From an uncultured Psychrobacter sp. (GTDB lineage Bacteria; Pseudomonadota; Gammaproteobacteria; Pseudomonadales; Moraxellaceae), in NCBI RefSeq assembly GCF_947495825.1, contig NZ_CANMAH010000005.1:1-64000 (forward strand): a stretch of 64,000 bases of DNA, given 5' to 3'. The notes under the pieces are model-generated. The model saw nothing but the letters and a program-made list of their open reading frames with translations, had not been told where the DNA came from and made no database searches. Shown one piece after another: positions 19,545 to 27,945 of this stretch (position 1 is its first letter; every line of letters starts with the position of its first letter). The translations under genes were made by a program, and so were the position numbers.

Positions 19545-20225
19545 TCAAAAGGGCGATAAGCCGTTTTCAGCGTAGGATAAGGTATCGTTACGACCAACGA
19601 TAATGTGGTCTATAAAAGTGATATCAAGTAAATCACAAGCTTTTTTTAGCTCATAAGTTAATAAGTTGTCTGCCGTTGAAGGCTGTGCATCAGTGTGAGG
19701 GTGATTGTGAGCGACGATTAATTGACTGGTTGCATGGCTCAGCGCATGTCGAAGCACGTGTTTGATACAGACAGAGCAAGAGGAAATACCACCTGTAAAC
19801 AGTACCTCAAAATTCAATAAATTGAGTGCGTTGTCCAAGCACAGTACGGCAAAGACCTCACGATGCTCGCCGCGCAATTGCGTGCTGATATAATCTTTGA
19901 CTGCCTGTGAGCGTCCAAGGGCTTGACCAGTTTTGAGCTGACTGTCCAGATAGCGTGTACCCATCTCAAGCGAGGCCAGTATCTGAGCATATTTGGCAGG
20001 TCCGATACCATGACAAGCAAGTACTGTCTCTTGCGGTGCAGCTAAAAGCTCAGCGAGGCTACCAAAATGATTAATGAGCTGACGAGCAAGCTCGATAGCT
20101 GACTGCGATTGAGTACCGGTGCGTAAAAATATCGCCAAAATTTCTGCATCAGTTAAATGTGCTGCGCCAAACTTCAGCAGCTTTTCACGTGGTCTGTCAT
20201 CTGCGTGCCAGTCTTTTATAGCCAC
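19545..20225 (-). CDS. radC: RadC-family JAB/MPN domain protein
   Basis: A 226-residue protein with an N-terminal helix-hairpin-helix region (GAAHLTDAEILAIFLRTG, CHGIGPAKYAQI) and a C-terminal JAB1/MPN domain. The JAMM metal motif is complete: HNH, seven residues, S, two residues, D, within HNHPHTDAQPSTAD. The usual HNHPSG is changed to HNHPHT. The old DNA-repair assignment of RadC is doubtful in the literature. It lies head-to-head with coaBC, an arrangement common in gammaproteobacteria, which supports orthology. The ATG at 20225 has weak Shine-Dalgarno complementarity. Confidence 0.92.
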   Translation of the reverse strand: MAIKDWHADDRPREKLLKFGAAHLTDAEILAIFLRTGTQSQSAIELARQLINHFGSLAELLAAPQETVLACHGIGPAKYAQILASLEMGTRYLDSQLKTGQALGRSQAVKDYISTQLRGEHREVFAVLCLDNALNLLNFEVLFTGGISSCSVCIKHVLRHALSHATSQLIVAHNHPHTDAQPSTADNLLTYELKKACDLLDITFIDHIIVGRNDTLSYAENGLSPF

Positions 20226-20358
20226 TATTTTTCCTTAAAGGTGGGTTGATTTTAATTAAATAAGAGAGTAAACAAGATTAGGGAAGAAAACTTTCCCCAA
20301 TTTATCGCATAATTGTTACTATAAACGCAATTTTATCTTCTAACTTTTTACTGATGTT

Positions 20359-21786
20359 ATGCCTATGTCTAATATTGTGCTCGCTATTACTGGTGGTATT
20401 GCCGCTTATAAGTCTGCAGTTTTTGCCCGTTTATTGATCAAAGCAGGGTTTGACGTGCGTGTCATTATGACGACAGGCGCGCAAGCCTTTATCACGCCAT
20501 TAACCTTACAAGCGCTGACTGGTAACGAAGTGCATATCTCATTACTTGATGAGCGTGCTGAGGCTGGCATGGGGCATATTGAGCTTGCCAAGTGGGCCGA
20601 CTTGATAGTCATTGCCCCAGCATCAGCCAACACTTTAGCTCGATTGGCAATGGGAATGGCTGATGACTTACTAACAACGGTATGCCTTGCAACTACCGCA
20701 CCAGTATTGATTGCACCAGCGATGAACCAGCAAATGTGGGCTCATCCAGCGGTCAGCTTAAATGTGCAGACGCTAGCCGATATGAATTATCATATTATTA
20801 AGCCTGCAAGTGGTGAGCAAGCGTGCGGTGATGTAGGGGCAGGGCGCTTGCCTGAGCCTGAGCAGCTGTTAGCAGAAGTGCGTTTATTTAGCGCGCAGCA
20901 AACTATCCCGCAAAATTTACACGGTAAAAAGGTCGTAATTACCGCAGGACCTACTGTTGAAGCGATCGATCCGGTACGCTATTTATCCAATCATTCTTCA
21001 GGGAAAATGGGTTTTGCACTGGCACAAGCCTGCGTAGAAGCAGGCGCGCAAGTGACGTTAATCGCTGGCGGTAAAGTTGCGCTATCAACGCCGCTTGGGG
21101 TCACCCGTATCGATGTGTTGTCTGCTGCAGAGATGTTAACGACTGCCCAGCAATGTGTGGCGGGTACGCATCCTGCTTTATTATCTCTGTCTGAGAATGG
21201 ACAGAGTGATAATCATGAGCTCTATCATATGCATAGCCACCACCACGAACACGGAGAATGTGATTGTCATGAACCAGACAGTCAGATAGAGCCGCAAAGT
21301 GTGGCGCTAGGCGGTATAACGTCAAACGGTAATTTGGATACACTGCCCTTAAATAATTCGCGCCATGCTGATGTTTTTATCGCCACGGCTGCGGTCGCTG
21401 ATTATCGTACGCAAGAAGCTGCTCCGCAAAAAATCAAAAAAACTCAAGACGCTATGATGCTAAATCTAGTCAAAAACCCTGATATCTTAGCGTCCATTTC
21501 ACACGCCTATCCTGACATGTTTGTCGTCGGTTTTGCAGCAGAAACGCAAGATGTAGAGCACTATGCACGCGGTAAGCTGGCTGCTAAGAATTTGGACTTG
21601 ATTGCCTGTAACGACGTCTCACGCTCAGACATTGGTTTTGCAAGCGATGATAATGCCATGCAAGTGTTTTTCTCCGAGCGTTATGAGCACGATACGGTAA
21701 TGCTAGAGAAAACAAGCAAAGATAAGATTGCCGCACAGCTCGCTACCATCATTGGAGAGACTCTGATGCAGCGTCTAAATGGTTAG
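20359..21786 (+). CDS. coaBC: Bifunctional phosphopantothenoylcysteine decarboxylase / phosphopantothenate-cysteine ligase, with His-rich insertion
   Basis: Catalyses two consecutive steps of coenzyme A synthesis. The CoaC flavin domain (residues 1 to about 180) has ITGGIAAYKS, the active-site histidine in MGHIELAKWAD, PAMNQQMW and the cysteine loop EQACGDVGAGRLPEP. The CoaB domain begins at VVITAGPTVEAIDPVRYLSN and resumes with ATAAVADYR..APQKIKK. Between them, at about residues 268-335, lies an insertion of roughly 60 residues absent from E. coli Dfp (406 residues); it contains MHSHHHEHGECDCHE (291-305), a likely metal-binding run. The start could also be the ATG two codons later. Confidence 0.95.
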   Translation: MPMSNIVLAITGGIAAYKSAVFARLLIKAGFDVRVIMTTGAQAFITPLTLQALTGNEVHISLLDERAEAGMGHIELAKWADLIVIAPASANTLARLAMGMADDLLTTVCLATTAPVLIAPAMNQQMWAHPAVSLNVQTLADMNYHIIKPASGEQACGDVGAGRLPEPEQLLAEVRLFSAQQTIPQNLHGKKVVITAGPTVEAIDPVRYLSNHSSGKMGFALAQACVEAGAQVTLIAGGKVALSTPLGVTRIDVLSAAEMLTTAQQCVAGTHPALLSLSENGQSDNHELYHMHSHHHEHGECDCHEPDSQIEPQSVALGGITSNGNLDTLPLNNSRHADVFIATAAVADYRTQEAAPQKIKKTQDAMMLNLVKNPDILASISHAYPDMFVVGFAAETQDVEHYARGKLAAKNLDLIACNDVSRSDIGFASDDNAMQVFFSERYEHDTVMLEKTSKDKIAAQLATIIGETLMQRLNG

Positions 21787-21840
21787 TTATTTAGTCATAA
21801 ATATCAAGTCGCAAATGATATATCTATCAGGGATATTGTG

Positions 21841-22620
21841 ATGGACATGACTGATAGCGATAGCACCCAGACCGTATTACTGATGGCAGTCTTTGCGCTT
21901 GCATCACTACTGCATGGTATCAGCGGGTTGGGTGTCACCTTGGTCACCACCACTGCGCTTGCTAGCATGTACCCGCTGCCGTACGCCATCGTGCTGATCA
22001 TTTTTCCGTCATTGTTGCTTAATGTCATGACATGGCTGGCAGGCGGTGGCCGTAGTGTTTGGCAAAACTTTATCTATTACGGCAGACGCTATTGGCTGCT
22101 CGCGTTAACCAGCTTGCTCGGTAGCATTTTGGGGGCGAAGTTATTACTGTGGGTCGATAGCGCCTATATTTTAGTACTGCTGGCGGCGGTCATTGGCTAT
22201 TATGTGGTCAGTAGCTTACTCGGTAAGCAAATCCGCCTGCCTGATACCAAGCCAGTACTGATTATCGTTGGCTTTAGTGCAGGCGTTATTGGTGGTGCGA
22301 CCAACGCGATGTCGACCATCCTGATGATGTATTTGCTCTCTGCCAGCAATGATAAAAACACCATCGCCAAAGTCGGCAACATGTGTTATTTCTTGGGTAA
22401 AATTGCTCAAATCATCGTATTGCGTGAGCCAATCATGGCGCTTGGCCGTGGTGAGTGGCAGCTGATAGCGGTACTTAGTGTATTGTCGGTTGCGACGTTG
22501 TTGGTTGGTATTCGCCTGCGTCGTTATTTGCCGCAAGCACGCTTTCGCCAGCTTATTTTATTGATTCTCACCGTACTGGGGCTGCGTGTGGGCTGGCAGG
22601 GCGTGATGGCGTTTTTGTAG
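21841..22620 (+). CDS. TSUP-family membrane transporter (second)
   Basis: A 259-residue membrane protein with about eight hydrophobic segments and TSUP half-repeats: LLHGISGLGVTLVTTTALASMYPLPYA and GFSAGVIGGATNAMSTILMMYL. It is clearly diverged from the TSUP protein at 11601. The ATG at 21841 is preceded by AGGGA at a good distance; a GTG directly before it is less likely. It follows coaBC by about 55 bases on the same strand and could be cotranscribed. A MITE-like element begins immediately after its stop codon. The substrate is unknown. Confidence 0.87.
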   Translation: MDMTDSDSTQTVLLMAVFALASLLHGISGLGVTLVTTTALASMYPLPYAIVLIIFPSLLLNVMTWLAGGGRSVWQNFIYYGRRYWLLALTSLLGSILGAKLLLWVDSAYILVLLAAVIGYYVVSSLLGKQIRLPDTKPVLIIVGFSAGVIGGATNAMSTILMMYLLSASNDKNTIAKVGNMCYFLGKIAQIIVLREPIMALGRGEWQLIAVLSVLSVATLLVGIRLRRYLPQARFRQLILLILTVLGLRVGWQGVMAFL

Positions 22621-22759
22621 TAAAGTCAGTATCAAATAGAATCAAACCATCAATTATTACGGGCTACTGGTATAAATTTTGCTTGGGTGCTGCTATCGTT
22701 CGATGCTGCGCAAAATTCATCCCAGTAGCATTAACTCGGTTTAAAGTGAATTGACTATA
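22621..22759. mobile_element. MITE-like repeat element, copy 1
   Basis: A 139-bp non-coding element. Its left end TAAAGTCAGT..TCAAA and right end TTTAAAGTGAATTGACTATA are imperfect inverted repeats. Inside, CTACTGGTATAAATTTTGC (22664-22682) pairs with GCAAAATTCATCCCAGTAG (22710-22728), with two mismatches, to give a long cruciform. A second copy is at 29214-29350 and aligns without gaps from the inner left arm to the right end. It starts directly after the stop codon of the upstream TSUP gene. No transposase is encoded. Confidence 0.75.
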
Positions 22760-22775
22760 GGGAGTGCTTTTCAGG

Positions 22776-22982
22776 TTAACGATTGAATAAATTTAACACG
22801 ATGGTCGCGATAATACTGATAACTATCATAGTGACCACTGGAAAATAAACCCGAGTATTGCCTGAGGTGTGCTTAATATCGCCTGGCAGATTACCTATCC
22901 AAGAAAACGCGCTAGGAAACAGCAGCCAAATAATCCCGATAATGACCAGTATAGCCCCTATAATAATCAATATCTTTGCCAT
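22776..22982 (-). CDS. DUF2905 small membrane protein
   Basis: A 68-residue protein with two hydrophobic helices (about residues 2-24 and 46-65) separated by the loop IGNLPGDIKHTSGNTRVYFP, which is the conserved signature of DUF2905. No function is established for the family. It lies 57 bases downstream of the histone-deacetylase-like gene on the same strand and may be cotranscribed with it. The ATG at 22982 is the only reasonable start. Confidence 0.85.
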   Translation of the reverse strand: MAKILIIIGAILVIIGIIWLLFPSAFSWIGNLPGDIKHTSGNTRVYFPVVTMIVISIIATIVLNLFNR

Positions 22983-23039
22983 ATAAAGCCTCGCTAATCT
23001 TATTTTACTCTTTTGTATCGACCATACATGCGCTTAACC

Positions 23040-23957
23040 TTAACCAGCTATTTCACCAAAATATAGCTTCTGAGCGATGCGAAAGGTGTTACAGTGTGCC
23101 TCGACCACATCTTCAATATCTTCTGAATAGCCACCGCCCATGACGATAGCGACTGGAATGTGAGCGGCTTTTGCTTGCTCAAGCACATATTCATCACGAG
23201 CTTTGCAGCCTGCTTGCGTTAAGCCAAGTTTACCCAGTTTATCGGTCGCCAGCACATCGACCGCAGACTGATAAAAAATTATATCGGGTGCGACTTCGCT
23301 GATCAAACGCGGCAAGGTGTCTTTTAATATCTGTAAATACTCTGCATCCCCTGTATCGTTCGCCAGCTCAATATCAAGATCAGAGACTTCTTTACGAAAT
23401 GGATAGTTTTTGGCGCCATGCATACTAAAGACAAAAACGCGCGGCTCATCCGCCATAATACTGGCATTACCATTGCCTTGATGCACATCCAAATCTACGA
23501 TTAAAATCTTTTGCGCCTGCCTGCGATTAAGCAGTAGATTACTGGCGATACACACATCGTTAAAAACGCAAAACCCCTCGCCATGATCGGCAAACGCATG
23601 ATGAGTGCCGCCTGCGACATTCATCGCCACCCCATACTGCTGGGCATATAACGCACATTCATAAGTGGCATGAGCGATATGACGACCTCGATTAACCAAT
23701 GCTTCTGTCATCTCAAAGCCAATAGGTCGCGCTTCTTTGCGCGGCAAGGTTTGGGTTTTAAGCTTATACCAGTAATCCTCAGTATGTGTGGTTAAGATTT
23801 CTTCTTCTGTCAGACGTTTTGGCGCAAAAAAATTCTCGGTGGTGATAGTCCCTTCTTCAAGCAAGCGCTCAGGAATCATCGTGTATTTTTGCATGGGAAA
23901 GCGATGCTTGTCAGGTACGGTGTAACGGAAAATATCAGAGTAAGCAATTTTTAGCAT
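23040..23957 (-). CDS. Histone-deacetylase-superfamily zinc hydrolase
   Basis: A 305-residue protein of the arginase/deacetylase fold. The active-site segments of the family are all there: AGGTHHAFADHGEGFCVFND (tandem histidines of the charge relay), DLDVHQGNG (zinc-binding D and H), the MHGAKNYPF loop and DIIFYQSAVDVLATDKLGKL. The C-terminal GGGYSED loop is intact. Bacterial members deacetylate acetyl-lysine, acetylpolyamines or acetoin-related substrates, and the true substrate here is open. I chose the ATG at 23957 over a TTG three codons earlier. DUF2905 follows it. Confidence 0.9.
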   Translation of the reverse strand: MLKIAYSDIFRYTVPDKHRFPMQKYTMIPERLLEEGTITTENFFAPKRLTEEEILTTHTEDYWYKLKTQTLPRKEARPIGFEMTEALVNRGRHIAHATYECALYAQQYGVAMNVAGGTHHAFADHGEGFCVFNDVCIASNLLLNRRQAQKILIVDLDVHQGNGNASIMADEPRVFVFSMHGAKNYPFRKEVSDLDIELANDTGDAEYLQILKDTLPRLISEVAPDIIFYQSAVDVLATDKLGKLGLTQAGCKARDEYVLEQAKAAHIPVAIVMGGGYSEDIEDVVEAHCNTFRIAQKLYFGEIAG

Positions 23958-24099
23958 AATTTTCAATTGTGTCAGTGTTTAAAAGAGTGATAATGAATTT
24001 TTGAAAGCATTTTTATTATCTTTAATAGTTTAGAGGCAATAAAAGATAGGACTATAGTCTCTACTAAATAAAAGTGTTCTACATTTCATTTGCATAAGA

Positions 24100-24165
24100 G
24101 GCTGATAAAAATTTTCTTGCTTGTTGTGCCTACGCAGACAGAGGCTACGAAAATTTCTATCAGCC
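24100..24165. repeat. 66-bp palindromic repeat-like element
   Basis: GGCTGATAAAAATTTTC (24100-24116) pairs with GAAAATTTCTATCAGCC (24149-24165) with a single mismatch, enclosing a 32-nt loop. Similar arm and loop sizes occur inside the MITE-like element, and both start their loop with TTG, but the arms differ. It lies between the YbjN-like and the deacetylase-like genes and could also act as a terminator for the former. Confidence 0.6.
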
Positions 24166-24220
24166 CCGCCTCAATATTTTCAAAGTAGATTTGTTGTGTT
24201 ATTTTTTAAATTAAGCATTT

Positions 24221-24976
24221 TTATTGGACAAACTGAGTCGGAAGGAAAAAGGTTCTGGAGTCTGCTTGCTGGCGTAGCTCTATAAGTAACGTTTGTATAT
24301 CTTCAGCAGGGTCTTGAGTGTTGATTAAATCATCAAATATCTCGTAAGCGACCGTAGTCATGGCAATCACACTTTGTAGCAGATGCTCAAGGATATGATC
24401 ATCGATGCCAACTGCCTCGACATCGATAGCATGTTTATAACGTATTTCGCCATCATTCACATCCATCTCTAAATTGCCAATCAGCATGTCGTAATTAATT
24501 TGGGTGATGAGGAGCATTGCTGCGTTTTGATGACTCTCAGGCACTAAAAACGGCAAGATACCATAGACCGCAAGCAAGTTGTTTTTCTCTTGTACCCGAA
24601 ACAGATAGCCACATTCTAATTGTTTATTGCGCATTCTTAACGATAAATGATGCGATTGCTGGCTGTCATTGGTTTTTGGTCGATAATGAGTGTAGTGCCA
24701 CTGTTTATCATTAAAATACTGTTTAAGATAATTGACGATAGGTATGTCAGTATTTTTATCTTGATTTATAGTCTGTTTTAGAGAGTCTGATTTAGCATTA
24801 TCGCTGTCTTTTTTATTATCGCTATTAACATCAGTATCGTTATCAACGTCAATGTCAGCCTCAAGTGATAAGGAGGACTGCGACACTTTTGCGTCATCGA
24901 TCACAGCCTGCGGTGCTGAAGCAGTCAGGAACCGTTTGAGTTTTTGCCACAGGCTGAGTTTGTTACGTTGACTCAT
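24221..24976 (-). CDS. YbjN-domain protein
   Basis: A 251-residue soluble protein. The first 80 residues are polar and low in complexity, rich in D, N and K. From about residue 85 to 240 it resembles the YbjN / type III secretion chaperone-like fold: MRNKQLECGYLFRVQEKNNLLAVYGILPFLVPE, then ITQINYDMLIGNLEMDVNDGEIRYKHAIDVE and a C-terminal helix with the DLINTQDPAEDIQTLL tail. E. coli YbjN influences motility, adhesion and stress responses, but a biochemical role is lacking. The ATG at 24976 is preferred to an upstream TTG. The gene is 59 bases downstream of an unrecognised helical-protein gene, so an operon is likely. Confidence 0.72.
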   Translation of the reverse strand: MSQRNKLSLWQKLKRFLTASAPQAVIDDAKVSQSSLSLEADIDVDNDTDVNSDNKKDSDNAKSDSLKQTINQDKNTDIPIVNYLKQYFNDKQWHYTHYRPKTNDSQQSHHLSLRMRNKQLECGYLFRVQEKNNLLAVYGILPFLVPESHQNAAMLLITQINYDMLIGNLEMDVNDGEIRYKHAIDVEAVGIDDHILEHLLQSVIAMTTVAYEIFDDLINTQDPAEDIQTLLIELRQQADSRTFFLPTQFVQ

Positions 24977-25035
24977 AGGTGTTGTACTGACCAATAAATA
25001 ATATTAAAAACAGATGAATAAGCTAAAACCGCAAA

Positions 25036-26148
25036 TTATGCCTCTTTAAATACAAAATCATCTTTGATGCTAGGTTGCGCATAAAATGCTTGTAACATGT
25101 TATAGATATGAGTGGTCAGCCATGTACTTTCAAGAGCATCATGTACGATAGGAAGTATGGCAGTACTTAATTGTGCCATAGCTTGCTCATCAATATATAA
25201 GCTCGCTGCTACTGCTGCAATCGTATCCGACTGATGGTTGGCATACCAAGTATCGACGCTGGCTGAGACCAGGCTACGTAAGTAAGGCGACAAGCGTAGG
25301 CGATTGTAGCTTTGCTGAATGCTGGCTTCAATATGATCAATACTGCTATTATCGGCCTCATCGTTTAGATAAGTCTGCATCTCGCTAATCGGTTGGTCTT
25401 TGATACGTCCCCAACCTGTTATCAACAGCCGCGCGACTTCTTCATTTGACAAATGTGCTTGAGCGTTGGTTTCTGCGCGCTGCGTCAAGTCTTTAATATT
25501 ACGATGCAAGTAGGTTTGCAGTTTTTCATCTAGGTTTCTGTTGGTGGCCTTTTCAAACGAGCTGCGGCCAAGCTTCATCAGCTTGCCCACGCCGCCTGCT
25601 TTATCGAGCGTGCTCTCCATAAAGTCATTGATGGCGTGATACAGCGTTTGCGTTAGCAAGTCGGCAAAGGTCTCGTTGCCGATCAGCGTATGAATGAGGG
25701 CGTTACGCTGCTCGTCATGACGGCCGACATAGTGGGCAAGAGTTTCAATCTGATGGTCGTCCACCAGCTCAGAGAGGGGGACGTTGTCGTTGATCGGATG
25801 GTAGATGATGGTATGCAAGATATCGCGGATATCGGTGCGCATGACATCGCTCATCGGTTGGCTCAGTAGCCAGTCGTTAATTAGATGCTGCAAATCATCG
25901 GCGCTGATGTACTTATGTAATGGCTGCGCGCCAAGCCACTGCCAAGCCTCTAGGGCCAGCGGCTCTGCTTGCTGCTGTAACCACTGCTGCGTAAAGGCTA
26001 CTTGCGCCTCGATTAAGCGCTCTATCGTCAGACTCGTATCTGACACGTTGTCGTGTGGCTGAGTATCTGTCACTTGCATATGAGAAGTGGCGGTTTGGGT
26101 TTTTAAAATAGAGTTATCTTTTGAAGTCTGCATAGGTTTTGAGGTCAT
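25036..26148 (-). CDS. Hypothetical helical protein, unrecognised
   Basis: A 370-residue protein that I do not recognise. It has no signal peptide, no membrane segment and no catalytic motif that I can see. The sequence is almost entirely helix-compatible, rich in Q, L, H and A. The middle holds a basic stretch AGGVGKLMKLGRSSFEKATNRNLDEKL (about residues 190-215), and many short amphipathic runs follow. The ATG at 26148 is preferred to the TTG four codons upstream. It is followed by the YbjN-like gene and is divergent from ccmA, suggesting a lineage-specific conserved gene pair. A role cannot be proposed. Confidence 0.7.
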   Translation of the reverse strand: MTSKPMQTSKDNSILKTQTATSHMQVTDTQPHDNVSDTSLTIERLIEAQVAFTQQWLQQQAEPLALEAWQWLGAQPLHKYISADDLQHLINDWLLSQPMSDVMRTDIRDILHTIIYHPINDNVPLSELVDDHQIETLAHYVGRHDEQRNALIHTLIGNETFADLLTQTLYHAINDFMESTLDKAGGVGKLMKLGRSSFEKATNRNLDEKLQTYLHRNIKDLTQRAETNAQAHLSNEEVARLLITGWGRIKDQPISEMQTYLNDEADNSSIDHIEASIQQSYNRLRLSPYLRSLVSASVDTWYANHQSDTIAAVAASLYIDEQAMAQLSTAILPIVHDALESTWLTTHIYNMLQAFYAQPSIKDDFVFKEA

Positions 26149-26344
26149 AGTAATGGACAATTTGTTATACTGTGTGGTTGGGGTAATATCAACCCCAAAA
26201 AATACGTTTGTCGGTGTCAGCCTTATTCATTTAGGGGACACAGGCAAGTTTTTGTGAATGGTAAGCGCATCAACTATTATGTCATGAAAGCAGTATTCGT
26301 TTGTGATGAATATTGATAACGCTTAATAAATAACGAGAGTTTTG

Positions 26345-26974
26345 ATGACGGCACTGGATGCACCCTTACTTGCGCTCGATAAGTTGACTGTCCAGCGCGG
26401 TGAGACGCCTTTATGTGAAGAGGTCGTGCTCAACTTACCTGCTGGTAGCATCTGCCATTTGGTCGGTGCCAATGGTACGGGTAAGACGACGCTACTGATG
26501 CAGCTGGCAGGATTGCTACCTGTGTTGACGGGTACGGTGCGCTATCAAGGCGTCGAGAGCTTACCTGTACAGCCGTTATACGTCTCGCATCAGCTGGGCA
26601 TTCATCCCAATCTGACGGTCGCGCAAAACCTGACGTTTTTGCTAAATTTGTATGGTATCGCGCCAAGCGCCGCTGACATTGATGCCGCTCTCACTTGGGT
26701 GGGGTTACAAGGCTTTGAGACTATAAGCTCAAGCCATCTATCCGCTGGGCAGACGCGGCGCATTACTCTTGCCAGATTGTATTTATTGACGCCTGAGGTG
26801 ACACCATTATGGCTGCTTGATGAGCCGTTTACCGCGCTGGATGTCGATATGGTGGCACGAATGGAGGATAGGCTGTGCGACTTTGCCAAAACTGGCGGCG
26901 CGATATTGATGACCAGTCATCAGGCAGTCGCTGTGGCCAATCAAGTGCTCGATTTGTCGGATTATATGGTATAA
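26345..26974 (+). CDS. ccmA: Cytochrome c maturation ABC ATPase CcmA
   Basis: The ATPase that drives release of heme-loaded CcmE in system I cytochrome c maturation. The 209 residues match CcmA length. The Walker A motif GANGTGKTTLL is near residue 38, the signature LSAGQTRRITLARL near residue 137, and Walker B LWLLDEPFTALD follows, then the switch histidine in MTSHQ. The ATG at 26345 is preceded by GAGAG; the TTG just before it is unlikely. ccmB follows 30 bases downstream, starting the operon ccmABCD. Confidence 0.95.
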   Translation: MTALDAPLLALDKLTVQRGETPLCEEVVLNLPAGSICHLVGANGTGKTTLLMQLAGLLPVLTGTVRYQGVESLPVQPLYVSHQLGIHPNLTVAQNLTFLLNLYGIAPSAADIDAALTWVGLQGFETISSSHLSAGQTRRITLARLYLLTPEVTPLWLLDEPFTALDVDMVARMEDRLCDFAKTGGAILMTSHQAVAVANQVLDLSDYMV

Positions 26975-27004
26975 GCGCGATGAGCCTAAGTGAAAGGATG
27001 AATA

Positions 27005-27748
27005 ATGACAGATAGCCTAGGGCAAGACCTGCCAATGCAAGCAGCAAAGCCGCGCTCAAATATCTCCGATGGTACGCGCGGTATCAGCTTTGGGCAACTC
27101 TGGCGACGCGAATGGCAGGTCAAACAGCAAGGTGCGGTACAGTGGCTGTATCCGCTCGTCTTATTTTTAGTGATTATTACTTTGTTTCCGCTGGCTGTCG
27201 GTAGTGAGCCTGCGCTATTGCAGCGTTTAGGTGTGTCTGCTGTGTGGATTGCCGCGCTCTTGTCATTGGTGATGGGGGTTGATGGGTTGTTTAAGCCCGC
27301 GCTCGATAATGGCACGCTGGCGCAGTTGGTCGTTGCCAAAGCCTCGTTACCGTTATGGGTGCTAATTCGCCTAGTCATACACTGGATTTTTAGTAGCGGC
27401 ATTGTGGCGGTGCTCAGCTTATTGGCGGTGCCGCTATTTCAGCTTAGCTGGTTTGAGGCGTGGATATTACTGGCCTCTATCGTGACAGGCAGCCCGATGC
27501 TGCTGATGCTCTCTGCCGTCGCCAGTAGTTTGACACTGTCATTAAAAAACGGTGCCGTGCTGGTGCCGCTGATAGCTTTGCCCATGCAGCTTCCGGTATT
27601 GATTTTTGCCACTGGCGCGGTGGATTTGTTTGCCACAGGTCTCAATGGTTTGCCGATACTAGCGCTGTTATTAGCTGGTAGCATCATCTCGGTACTCGTG
27701 ATGCCATGGGTGATTGCCGTGACCTTAAAGATGGCGTGGCTCAATTAA
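27005..27748 (+). CDS. ccmB: Heme exporter membrane protein CcmB
   Basis: A 247-residue inner-membrane protein with six hydrophobic segments that partners CcmA and CcmC. Family features include LWRREWQVKQQGAVQWLYPLVLFLVIITLFPLAVG near the N-terminus and GVDGLFKPALDNGTLAQLVV in the first large loop. The N-terminal 30 residues are a polar extension beyond most CcmB proteins. A good ribosome binding site (AAGGATG) precedes the ATG. A 197-base gap with a promoter-like site separates it from ccmC. Confidence 0.94.
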   Translation: MTDSLGQDLPMQAAKPRSNISDGTRGISFGQLWRREWQVKQQGAVQWLYPLVLFLVIITLFPLAVGSEPALLQRLGVSAVWIAALLSLVMGVDGLFKPALDNGTLAQLVVAKASLPLWVLIRLVIHWIFSSGIVAVLSLLAVPLFQLSWFEAWILLASIVTGSPMLLMLSAVASSLTLSLKNGAVLVPLIALPMQLPVLIFATGAVDLFATGLNGLPILALLLAGSIISVLVMPWVIAVTLKMAWLN

Positions 27749-27789
27749 AAAAACCTTTATATCAACAGCATGTTGAAAACGGGCAACTT

Positions 27790-27798
27790 TGCTATAAT
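27790..27798 (+). promoter_or_regulatory. Extended -10 promoter candidate upstream of ccmC
   Basis: TGCTATAAT is a perfect match to the extended -10 consensus TGnTATAAT, about 148 bases before the ccmC ATG. A TTGAAA lies 14 bases upstream, too close for a normal -35, but extended -10 promoters do not need one. It suggests a second transcript for ccmCD with a leader of about 140 nt. Confidence 0.5.
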
Positions 27799-27945
27799 AG
27801 CCAATTAACGATACAAACAAGTCACTTGTAGATTCTATCCAGTGTTTAACGCCGGCAGGTTAGCGGATAGCAGCAATCATGATGTCGTAGCATCCATGAT
27901 GCCATATCTGTCAAACCACTATGCTGTGTAAATAGGTTTATCCCC

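Noticed and set aside
26178..26198. Hairpin TTGGGGT/ACCCCAA between the helical-protein gene and ccmA
   Set aside because: It lies between divergent genes, so a terminator role makes little sense; arms are only 7 bp and no operator family fits.
26986..27402. A 138-codon minus-strand ORF
   Set aside because: Antisense to ccmB and without any recognisable domain.
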